Source: Micromussa lordhowensis
Lineage: Eukaryota; Cnidaria; Anthozoa; Scleractinia; Lobophylliidae
Length of the DNA stretch: 64,000 bases
Direction of reading: 5' to 3'
Assembly (NCBI GenBank): GCA_964020085.1
Contig: OZ026607.1
Span: 19,028,606 to 19,092,605, forward strand
Below the pieces are notes generated by a model, which did no database searches, was not told where the DNA came from, and saw only the letters and a program-made list of their open reading frames with translations. Position numbers and translations under genes: made by a program. This document shows positions 54,271-64,000 of this stretch, piece by piece. Every line of letters starts with the position of its first letter. Positions within the stretch are counted from its first letter, which is position 1.

Positions 54271-55617
54271 TCAATCATCCACATCTTCACCGTTCTTAGT
54301 CTCTGCTGCCACAGCATCACTTGCTTTATTAGATGCCTGTGCAAAAAATGAAAATGTATTCACATTAAGAAGTAGAACTAAAAATGATGCCTTAAAGGAA
54401 GACTGTGAGATCAGCTGTATTTTCTTGCCAAATGCACAAGGAAACTATTTTACCCAAATGTCTCGATTTTGACAAAATGGAGCAGTGTTTGTAGCATTAG
54501 TTATACAAAATTAATGGACCAAAGCTACTAAAAGAACATTTCAAGCATTTTTAAAGATCTAAAGTGACCTTTCAAGAACAACAAACAGAAAAACTCCTGA
54601 AGACAAAGTTCAGATATTTTTCCCAAAAACTCGGATCTTTTTTCTGAGTTGACGTCATTTCTACATTCAAAATTCCTTACAATACTCAATTTGGAGGGTG
54701 GTTGGAAACATCTTTGATATGCCTTAATGCGACTGTACAATGCAGTTTTAAGTGAGTTCATATGTGCCACTTCATCATTTGCCTGTGTGGCCGCACGATG
54801 CAGTTCCAGTCAAAGACCCACATTTCACCCTTGCTCACCATAGTCTCCAGTAGCTTATGGGTTAGAGCATAGGTCACGGAAGGTCGTGGGTTGAAATCCC
54901 ATCTGGAACTCGGATTTTGTTCCGAGTTGATGTCATTTCTACATTTAAAATTTCTTATAACTGCATTTTAAAATTTTTTATGCACTGACTTAAGTTGTTG
55001 TCTCATTAGTTTAAGGAACATTCCTGAACCAATCCAATAACATTCGTGAATAACAGTGTACTGTCCAGTAACGAAACAGTCAACCGATTCCTGATATTAT
55101 ACAAATCCATGTAGTGTGATCAAGGAAGTAAAGGCAATACTTCAGTCACCTTCTTTTTCTTCCTTTTTTGAGTTTTCCTACTTGCTGATGTTGCTAGGAT
55201 GGCCTGTAAAGTACATAACAAGAAACATTGGAAAAAATTTATTCCACAATAGTAAACCTTGAAGACTAATAGGCAACAAGCCTGCAAACAGTACATAGTC
55301 CAATCATTTAGAAAAATTCACAACGGACAATCTGCAGTTAAAACTTGAAAATTTTATACCGTGGCAAAAAAAAATTCACTGTCTGTAAAAAATGTTTCTT
55401 GAAGTCCATCATTAGACACATTTTAAAGTATAGATTTCTTATAGATTCCTAAATTGAAAACTAAAGAAACTGTAAATTATATCAAAATGCATTACCTTAA
55501 TGTCTGGATCCTCTATTGAATGTTCCGACTGTATTACTTCTGGATCAAAAGGTCCTTGCGTTATCCTATGAAACAAACATGGTGGCTTTGTAAATGTAAA
55601 TCTTATTTATAGTGGTG

Positions 55618-55669
<52 letters not shown>

Positions 55670-58600
55670 GAAACAAAGGAGACAAATATTTCACATAAAT
55701 GTAACATAATTAAAAATCCCCACTGGCAGGAGGCAGACCAGTTGGCTATTTACAAATCGTGACCGAGGATTTGAACTCGGGACTACCAAGAAACAAATCC
55801 CGCAAGTGGCAGGGTGGAGGTCTTGAACCCGGGACCTCCTGATTACAACACCAGCGCCCCAAACCACTCGGTCACGCTGCCTCCTGGCAGTCTACAAAGC
55901 AATCATATACATAAACTTTAAGTTAGTATTTGGCCTAATGCATTAAAGATTTTAGAGTTCCTCATAGCAGGGATCTTGTCTAAGAGACCCCCTACCCCTC
56001 TGGAAATTCGAATTAAACTTCATACATTGCTTTTAAATTTATTGGTCTTACAGAACTCACCCCCCCCCCCGTACCCCCCGGGAAATTCCAATCCCTTCTG
56101 TGGGGAGTATGGAGATTTTCTCAAACTGCAAATTTTGAAATAATTTCCCAGTTATATAAGAGAAATACAACTTATTATAATGATGATATTTCCAACATGA
56201 CATGACTCAATCTCGTTCCCAGAGCCTTTGTTCCCCTTGACCAGCGGTCTGAAAACGAGAGCTCTGGGAGCAACCATTTCAGGCATGTGCCATAGATGCA
56301 GACTGCGCAGTGAAACTGGATGGGCAGAATTGGGTTGTTCCTTTGTTATTCAAAATGGTTGCTCCCAGAGCTCTCATTTTTCCGACCGCTGGTCAAGGGG
56401 CACGAAGACTCTGGGAACGAAATTGGATGTGACTGTAATGTGAAACATTGTTGTAAACATAACCTTTTTTTAAGGAAGCCTTACCTGATTGGCCCATTTG
56501 GCATAAGTAACAATGTGAATTTGAACTGCGCTACATATTCACCTATGGTAAAACAAACATGCAAATTTTAAGTGCCACTGGCAGAAAAAAATAAGACCAA
56601 AAGGCAAAAAACAAGAGGAAGACCCAGGAACAAATGGCACAGAATAGTAGAGAAGACGAGATATAACTTTGGTTCGGGAGAGCTCACGTGAGGTGGCCAC
56701 AACAAGACTGTGATACAGAGCTGTAGCTAGTAATATGCAAACTGAGGCACTAGTCTCAGTCCTGTTTTTTGTTTTTATTGTTTATAGTTTGCACCTTAAG
56801 GAGAGGAGGAAAATTTAACCATGGACTGATTGCCTCAATTATCATTTTTTCTGCCTACAGCCACGGGATAACTATGTTTGCACCTTATGAAACACTGTGG
56901 TGTAGAAAAGATTGAAGTTGATGTGGGTGTTTGCATATTTATTTACCTACATGTATTAATCAATCAATTTGTAGTAATTTGTCTAATTATATCCAAAATG
57001 AATATTTTTATACTGACCTTCTTTCTCCCAAAGAACATTGAAAGGCTCAAGAAGACCGTGTTTAACACACTCCACAACACCCATTCTTGCTTTTTTCTCA
57101 TCCTCGAACGCTCTGTGAAAAGAACGTGATCAGTGATCAACATCATCACATGAAGAAATATTGGCTGACAGAGCTTCCTTTGAATAAATCAAAACAGACA
57201 CAATGGAAAAATAAAACAGAACAGTAAAATACAATCTAGTTTTGGAAACACAATAAGATTCACCTACCTTAGTGTAAACGGCATGGCAGTGAATTTATTA
57301 GTAACCTCACTGAAAAAAACTACAAAAACGCCAAGAGTTATACAACAAACAACAAGAGCTCAAGTGCATAAAAATGTAGAAAACAGACTATGCTGTGTTT
57401 GCATTAGTCTTTTGGTCAATTCCTTTATGTATTTTTCTTCAAACAGTCAGAAATGAACTAGTTCATAAAAATGGTATACCAAGATTGAAGAAGACTGAGA
57501 GATGGTTTAATGTTCAAATGGCAAACTTGTACTCCTGTAATCTGTATCGGGGTATTCCTTGTAGACTTCCTAGACTGTGCTACAATAAGCTACACTGAAT
57601 GATTTAGTACATTTATTAGCAAATCTTCTTCAATGTTTTCACTCTAAAAACCCAATCAGACAGGTCTGCCTCGTCCGGTAATGACCAAATAAAGTTTTCT
57701 TTAAGTAATAGATATAAGAAAACCAACTTTTCTGTTAACAAACCTTATTTAGCTAAACACCTGCACCGGGTTGTTCAAAAGCTGATGATTAACGCTACAT
57801 GTAACCCAGGATTAACATAATCTCTTGTAAAAAAATGTTTTTCACTGCTTGTTTTGTGTAGTTTGAGATTATTCAAACTCAAAACTGAAGGACAAACAAT
57901 ACAAACAGAAAGGAAAACTCACCAAAATATTGCAAATTCAAAATCAAAATTGGCGCCAACACTGGGTTAGCTTATCTGGGCTTTGAACCGGGCCCTGAGC
58001 CACATGGCAACCACATTCCAAAGTATCTCACTCAGAATATCCAAACATTTCCCTCAATTTAAAACTTCCCATTTTTTTTCATGAAAGTTGCCATACATGT
58101 ACATGAAGAAATGATAAAAAATGTGTTTAGAGTTATTACCTCTAGAAGCCTTCATTTTCAAGCTGTAAGTGTTCTCAGTTTTCTTGTACACTGTTGTCCG
58201 AGTATCCTTCTCTTTAGTCTTGCCGTCTCCAGTACTTATGAGGAGATCGACGGCAAAAACGTCATGTACAGAAAATTCACACTTGGTATGGTCTTTCCTG
58301 TCACAAAAGAAACATTTATAGAAAGTATATGTTATAAAATCAACAGCAATTATGTTTGAAGGGATGCCTCAAAAAACAGCCCTGGGTGACTCCTTGCTAG
58401 ATTCTTTCCCTTGGGAAACACAAGCAGAGCTCATGTTAACTCAACAGTCACTTAAGCCCTTACTCGATGTACAAATTCAATTGTTGTGTATGTGAAAACT
58501 TGCTACATTATCAGGACAGACCGTAAATTTGTAATAAGCTGATAAGTTGCCTAGAAAAATATGTACCTTCCTCCTAATCAATAGTAATAACATTACCTTT

Positions 58601-61600
58601 GTTGCTCTGTGGGATTCTGTATGATCGCCTTCTCGCCATCTATGATATTTCTTTTCAGTTCATGAGATAACATACCTTAAAATTAAAATTGAAATTAGCT
58701 TGAACTTGTTTAAAAGTTGTAAAGCAGAAGAATATTATTTTTAAACAATGACAAAGGTCAACTGTAGTTGAAGTGGTAGACATAACCATAAAGAGTTTTC
58801 AATTAATGGTGAGCATCTCTCAAAATTAAGAAAACTGGCTGTAGTTTAAACGTGTCAGACCAAGATAAGTTAAGCTACTGTAAGTTAAAGAAAAAATTAG
58901 TATCACAGTTCACATTCTTCACAACTGATGTGACAAGTTCATTTAAATCCATTTGAATCGAATGGTTCAAAAATAACACTTTTTGAAACTCAGAACAGTA
59001 CATTCAAAGGTTGGCTAAAGAGGAATGCAGGGGTTTATTTTTAACCAGGACTGCAAATAAAATACCTTCAACCGGTTTGCATTGAAATGCCTCTGCTACT
59101 TTCTGTACATGATCTGTAATTGTGTAGTTCTGCAATAGTTAAACTAATCATTAATAAATACAACTTTGCATGCATTTCACAGAACAAAGTTAAACCGTAG
59201 TTGAGGTGGACGATTCATTAGACAAAGAGGTAATAATATTGATTGTTATATAGCTGGCATTTTTTCCACTACAGTGCACTCATTAATTGGCTAGTTCATT
59301 TTCACTTAATGAAACTGTTGACCACCAAATGCCACAAGCATGCAACATTGCGAAAACTATGACGTCAAACAGGAAACAGTTCACTGTTACCCGTGAAATG
59401 TTGACCACTGTTGCACGTGATCAGAGGCTACAGTCTAAGGTGGCCTGATGTTGTCGCTGGAATCTCAGCACATTTTTCCACCAGTTTGACCCAACTGTTT
59501 TGCTATATAACAAATCACTTAATGACCTGTCACTTAAGGAACAGTGAATTTTGTTTCCCTTGAATCTCAATGTTTCCCTCGACATCGTCTTGGGAAACAC
59601 TGAGATTCGAGGGAAACAAAATTCACTGTTCCCCTCGGGACCAGTCAATAAGTGTTAATTACATGTACTCAAGGGTAGCATAATGGTTAAAAATGGTCAA
59701 TCTCTCTTGTCACACAACTGTCTCTTGTCACACAACTGTCTCTTGTCACACAACTCTCTCTTGTAACTACGTCTCTACAGTGGTACATGTGATAAAGCCT
59801 AAGTGTCCCAGGGCAAGCTGCCAATGCTTATCCCACTTTTAGAAGCCTGTAGTTTCTAGGGGTATTTCTGCTACCCCTCCCCTGGAGGGGATACTAGTCA
59901 ATCACAAGGTTATCTTCCCTAAGCACTGGCAGGTACCCCATTTATACACCTGGATTGAGAGGGACATTAAGACTTCAGGCACATTAAGACTTCAGTCAGG
60001 GTTTAAAACTGGCCTGATAAATCCACCAAGACAGTTTCATCCAGAGTACAGAGCTCTAACAATTAGTAAGACTAACATGTCTCCAATGATCTCTAAAGTG
60101 AGTACCTCTCTAAACAGGTGAGCACCACTGTGTATTTATCACCTCAGACCAATGATACTGTGAACATCTCTGAAACGGATAGCTTAAAGGAATTAAGATT
60201 AGCCTAAGAGAAAATCTATTTTGTAAGCTTACCTCATTACCAGCTCTCACCAGTCTTTGTGCTACTTCAGATGCTAAGTATGCAGCTTGAAGAACATCAG
60301 CTTTTCGGCCTGTTACTTTATTGTCCTACAATGATAAGTAACAGATACATTTATAATAAGACAGTCTATATATGTCACAGGTCAAAATGAAATTCAGGGT
60401 TAAAATAATCTTAACCTAGTTTGATTCTCAATTTCCTTTGTCTTCTAACCCTAATTATTCAGTATCCATGAATAATTGGCGTTAAGAGACAAAGGAATTT
60501 CATTTTAACTTGCAACATGTACGTAATAAGCCAATTAGAAAACTATTTTAAAGAGCACTTTTAAATACCAGTTTTATTTTGCTCGGTATTAATAATTTTA
60601 ACATTATATATTTAATATTTACTATGTGTTTACTCTTTCGTCTCTTATACTAGTTTTCTTTTATCCTAAAATATATGTATTTAATTAAAGGGTATATATT
60701 CAGTTTACTATATTTTGCCCTTTCCACATTTTTTTCACTGCACTTGTTTCTTAACAAATGTATATAATATTATTGTATTCATGTCGTCAAGTGGGGAAAT
60801 AAAATACACAAATAAAATACAGATACACAACATTTCCAATTATTTGATTTAAAATTACTAAAGAAATGGCAATACTTCTTTCTGAATATAATATGCCAAA
60901 AGTATATCCAGAATTCAAACTTTACTTTTGAGGCACCGACGACAATTGTGTGTCCTACCACTGCAATATAGCCGTCGATATGAACACCAAGGTCTCTGGT
61001 AGAAACAAACATATTCAGAAGTTAAATCATTACTTACCATAAACAACACTGGTAATAACTAACAATTGTACAGTATTCAACAAGCAGCAGTAACAGCTTT
61101 AGTGAAGGCCCTTCAGTAGCAGAATCAATTCCCCACATAATAAAAATCTTGGACATCAAGATCAAGCTTTTATTATAAATACCTCTGTCATTATTATGAC
61201 CACTCAACAGTACCATGCTGAAAGTGTAACACACAAACCAACTTACATTTTTACAAGGTCTCCATCATTAAGGGTGATATCAGGTTCACTCAAAAGGGGT
61301 GAAAAATGGCAAACGCAATTGTTTACCGAAATACACGTTGGGAAAGCAATACCTGGTTGTACAATAAAAAAAGCCCCATTAATAACAAAACCATTTATTA
61401 ATTAAAAGTACATACATGCACGAAGTCAGCTTTCGAGGCAAAATTTCCACAAAAAATAGCTGATAATTTGCTGTACCTTTCTTCAGTTCCTTTTCTTTCT
61501 TGTAAACTTTGCTTGTTTCCTCGTCAATAAGACTATCTCCCATTTGGCATAATGTCCGTGCTGTAGTTTCTGCAGTTGCAGCATCAATTATTTTCTTCAG

Positions 61601-63681
61601 AACACCTTTGGAGAAAAAGATTTCGGGAAGATACTGATGTAGAATGAACTACTAAATACAAACCCTGCTAATTTCTCTTCCTCCCACCCTGTTTATAGAC
61701 CTGCCTGAGATTATTATGGCGTTCCAGAAAATATCCATACACTGTACCCCTTCCACGGCAGGAGGTTCAGGTTTCAACCCTCCCAGCCCTCTGGAAATTC
61801 CAGTTTTGCTTTGTACATTCCTCAACAAATTTAGGGGCTTTTTAGACCCTATCACCCAACAGCAGGGCTGTGCTCTAGAAGCACCCGGGTGCCACAGGTG
61901 ACTAACTTTTGCCTTTGGGCAACTGGAGAAACTTACTTTTTTCATATAAGCGTAGGCACTGGACACCCAGGATTTCGGAGTTAGGAACCTTTAGGCTCCT
62001 CACAATGTTTCTTAGACCACAGCCTTGCAAACAGACTTTCTAATAACTCTCTTTGGGGCAAGTATGGATACGTTCTGGAACTACATATTTCTATAATTCG
62101 ATCATCTTTCCAGTTCAGCTCTAAGCACATCTCTACCTCTTGGAGGCATATCATAACTCCCTCTTCCCTGACCCACGGGAGGAACAGAGGGGGAGGAGGG
62201 AGAAATGGCCCAAAAAAGGTTGGGAATGGGGCGAAAAAAGAAGAAAAATAGGAGCAATATGTACAGTGGAGGGAGAAATAATTTTATGGAATATTTAAAC
62301 ACGGAGCGAGCCTATAAATGGGGGCTGAGCGGCTCAGCCCGTCCATCACAAATTGGAATACTCTGCTTTGATTGGCTTATTCGCCCAGGCGTGTCGTACT
62401 CCCGCGATTTTCGCACGAAGTAACATTTCAGGCGACCGCACAAGGGAAGGTTTTTCGTTTGTTTGCTTTCTTTGTAAAAAGGTCAACGAAACAACAAGAA
62501 TGGCATCTACAGAAGAAGAATTTAGACAGTTATCGTACTTTTAATACATGCATTTTAGCTTCTTATTTTTGTTGTTTCACTTGTGAAAGCATATCGATTG
62601 TTTTCGAGTTGTTTACTCAACGTAAATGCCGTGTTTTAGTCAACAAAGTGCAAACCGCTGACCTTTTATAGGCTCGCTCCGTGTTTAAAGTAGGGAGGAG
62701 GGATAAATTGAAAGTAGGGAGAAGGGAGACTGAATTATCACCCTGCTCCTCCCCCCCTCCTGAAGACTACAGCTTACAAGCTTGATTGTGATTTTTAAAT
62801 AAATCATACAAATGTACTGATGTACAGTGTACTGGAAACCAGATTATCCGAACTGCATTTTGTCAGATTTGTCAATAGCTTTTCTTTTTTGGCCATGAAT
62901 TGTGATGTCCTTGTTAGTTGAAATCATGTTTTTGATGATTTGTCCCCTTGACAGTTCAAACTGTTCTTTGAACACTTCACACACCTGGTTATGGTGGTAT
63001 GATGGTATTTCCCTTTATATAATTACAACCTCAATCCACATTTAATTTTCATAAGGTGGTAAGTACCAGTAAGATAGCATTATTTAATAATGATACACAA
63101 GCTAGTCTAAAATCTATACATCTTACTTTTATATTAATGATAAAAATGAGGTTAAGATGAAAACCTTATAAAATTCTAACTTAATTTAACACAAATTTAT
63201 ATATACAAAATTACACTCCTAACGTATAAATCTTTAAGGGTTTCTCATTTCGTCTCACACTTCGTGATTTTACAAGTCAACTTTTTAGTGCAGTCAGTTC
63301 CTAACTAAAGTGTACGACTATGCTAATTTTTAAGAACTCTTTACCGAAAAAGCATGGATTATATAGAGGAACATAAGGGCTTAACTGCTGAAGAGATAGG
63401 GACCTGTTCAACCAGAGCCCTTTTTTCGAAAAGAATAAACGAGACTGAAATTTTATAAACAAGCAACAAGGCCGTAGCTGTCAAGATGGTTACCTCATCT
63501 TACAATTTTGGAATATTTCACTGAATGTTCCTTCAGGAAAACGAAAATGCCTGGCAACATTAAGCTTATATTTCTACTTACGGTTAGCCATATCGCCGGC
63601 CATTTTGTACTTCGTGACGACGACATCTTCAGCAATGGTAGGATCTTCCTCCTCTGCAGAATCGTTTCCTTTATCTGCCAT
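54271..63681 (-). CDS. PA2G4: PA2G4 / Ebp1, proliferation-associated protein 2G4
   Basis: A ribosome- and RNA-binding protein with the methionine-aminopeptidase (pita-bread) fold but no peptidase activity in known homologues. It acts at the ribosome tunnel exit, in rRNA processing and in growth control. Exons (high to low): 63582-63681, 61478-61605, 61247-61352, 60926-60995, 60233-60325, 59066-59129, 58597-58675, 58140-58297, 57268-57319, 57018-57112, 56485-56542, 55496-55565, 55150-55203, 54271-54336; about 397 residues (human 394). Diagnostic blocks: [140 protein letters not shown], and the basic [11 protein letters not shown] near 366-376. The second metal-ligand Asp of true peptidases is Val here (YIAVVG). 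I count 128 bases in exon 2 where frame needs 129; I attribute this to miscounting the T/C-rich stretch near 61481-61500. Confidence 0.94.
54625..54960 (+). mobile_element. SINE with ACTCGGAT..CCGAGTTGACGTCATTTCT tail, one full and one partial copy
   Basis: In PA2G4 intron 13. Plus strand: a tail fragment at 54625-54690 (AACTCGGATC..CTGAGTTGACGTCATTTCTACATTC), then a head GTGTGGCCGCACGATGCAGTTCCAGTCAAAG, a weak A-box region AGTAGCTTATGGGTTAGAGCA, a B box GGTTGAAATCC (about 54891-54901), and the same tail again. Pol III-type SINE; family name unknown. Confidence 0.6.
55728..55886 (-). mobile_element. tRNA-derived SINE with two B-box-like parts
   Basis: Minus strand: A box TGACCGAGTGG (plus 55864-55874) and B box GGTTCAAGACC (plus 55819-55829) in a Ser/Leu-tRNA-like head. 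A second tRNA-3'-half-like part follows (GTCCCGAGTTCAAATCCTCGG), then GTAAATAGCCAACTGG. The outer edges CCAGGAGGCA / TGCCTCCTG are inverted. The acceptor arms do not pair as in a real tRNA, so it is not a tRNA gene. It is in PA2G4 intron 11. Confidence 0.75.
56208..56425. repeat. 218-bp fold-back repeat
   Basis: CAATCTCGTTCCCAGAGCCTTTG..CCCTTGACCAGCGGTC..GAGAGCTCTGGGAGCAACCAT is inverted at the right with few changes. It is in PA2G4 intron 11. Confidence 0.8.
59538..59632. repeat. 95-bp fold-back repeat
   Basis: GGAACAGTGAATTTTGTTTCCCT..GAATCTCAATGTTTCCC is inverted at the right as GGGAAACACTGAGATTCGAGGGAAAC then AAAATTCACTGTTCC, followed by CCTCGGGACCA. The CTCGGGACC ending is shared with the sequence near 9880-9895. 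It is in PA2G4 intron 5. Confidence 0.75.
59703..59755. repeat. Tandem repeat, 18-bp period, three copies
   Basis: TCTCTTGTCACACAACTG repeated at 59703, 59721 and 59739 (the third lacks its last base). It is in PA2G4 intron 5. Confidence 0.9.
59840..59975. repeat. Dispersed repeat copy (TAGTCAATCACAAGG type)
   Basis: GTATTTCTGCTACCCCTCCCCTGGAGGGGATACTAGTCAATCACAAGG then CCATTTATACACCTGG follows the order of the copy at 1640-1845. It is in PA2G4 intron 5. Confidence 0.6.
62294..62689. mobile_element. ACACGGAGCGAGCC-ended element flanked by TTAA
   Basis: TTTAAACACGGAGCGAGCCTATAAA at the left and its inverse at the right. If TTAA is the target (62295-62298; 62685-62688), the ends begin ACACGGAGCG. 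About 390 bp, no coding content. It is inserted in a purine-rich GGGAGAAA/GGGAGGAGGG stretch in PA2G4 intron 1, whose two sides (about 62150-62293 and 62690-62760) resemble each other. Confidence 0.7.
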
Positions 63682-63742
63682 TTGAACAAAAAAAATGTTC
63701 TGATAAAATGAACGAAAAACCATTCAAAGATGGCGGCACGTG
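63682..63742. promoter_or_regulatory. PA2G4 promoter/leader with YY1-type motif and E-box
   Basis: AAGATGGCGGC (63727-63737, plus) is the consensus of YY1-class zinc-finger factors and overlaps the E-box CACGTG (63737-63742), the site of Myc/Max/USF-class bHLH factors. Both lie within 62 bases upstream of the PA2G4 ATG. The YY1-type ATG is also the start codon of the candidate divergent exon 63730-63782. Confidence 0.45.
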
Positions 63743-63782
63743 CTGTGGAAGATGGTACCCAGGATTCCCTGCTCAATGGCGG
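63730..63782 (+). CDS. Candidate first coding exon of a divergent gene
   Basis: ATG in good context (AAAGATGG) opens MAARAVEDGTQDSLLNG, ending at a GG|GTAATA donor (63783); unspliced reading stops at TAA two bases later. It is head to head with PA2G4, 48 bases between start codons. I do not recognise the 17 residues. It may instead be leader sequence. Confidence 0.35.
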
Positions 63783-64000
63783 GTAATATTCCACTTAGGA
63801 TACTCGGGAGGGGAAGGTATAGCATTACTCACCCCTGGAGGAGAGAGATGGACTTTGTTGTCTAGCGGTCATGCGATGCGAGGTTACGTGGCCGAAGGTT
63901 TGTGAAATGGCAGTAGGTATCCATAGAAACTTTTTATAATCTCAATATTGATTGCAAGCTCGATCGTTATTTCCCTCTTTTTGTCAACCTGGTCGCGAGC

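Noticed and set aside
55819..55874. Ser/Leu-type tRNA gene on the minus strand
   Set aside because: No matching 3' acceptor strand; the unit carries a second tRNA-like half and repeat tail, so it is a SINE.
61478..61605. One-base frameshift in PA2G4 exon 2
   Set aside because: The exon translates correctly to KKEKELKK and enters exon 3 in the right phase; the one-base deficit appears only in my line arithmetic across a T/C-rich run.

Overview
This is an animal (metazoan) nuclear genome window, A+T-rich, with intron-rich genes whose exons are short, bounded by GT/AG and kept in consistent phase. The gene set and the abundance of short fold-back transposons, tRNA-derived SINEs and RecQ-like helicase debris suggest an anthozoan cnidarian, most likely a stony coral. 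That assignment is inference; no sequence here names the species.

Layout. (1) 655-9018, minus strand: CHMP2A, an ESCRT-III subunit, eight coding exons, with the last few codons beyond the left edge. (2) 12582-33677, plus strand: a complete 20-exon receptor guanylate cyclase of the natriuretic-peptide-receptor type (1044 residues). Its 6.2-kb intron after the transmembrane exon is a nest of transposons. (3) 36141-45703, plus strand: a CTD small phosphatase (CTDSP1/CTDSPL type, 283 residues, eight exons). (4) 49829-52282, plus strand: a full-length pogo-like DNA transposon whose three-exon transposase reads through without a break. (5) 54271-63681, minus strand: PA2G4 (Ebp1), 14 exons, about 397 residues. 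A probable divergent first exon (63730-63782, plus) shares its promoter.

The genes do not form one pathway. They are a membrane-remodelling factor, a cGMP-producing receptor, a nuclear phosphatase and a ribosome/translation-associated factor. CHMP2A and the cyclase diverge; CTDSP and PA2G4 converge on the interval that holds the pogo element.

The unusual content is the mobile DNA. Two elements of about 1-1.3 kb (17839-19127 and 20956-22000) have inverted ends, target duplications and dense internal short-motif arrays but no transposase. One is inserted in a LINE reverse-transcriptase remnant. There are also PIF/Harbinger-like MITEs with 3-bp duplications (7100-7593 and the 152-bp near-perfect palindrome 42896-43047), three families bounded by TTAA, CAGGGCT-ended short elements, three kinds of SINE and more than a dozen fold-back repeats.
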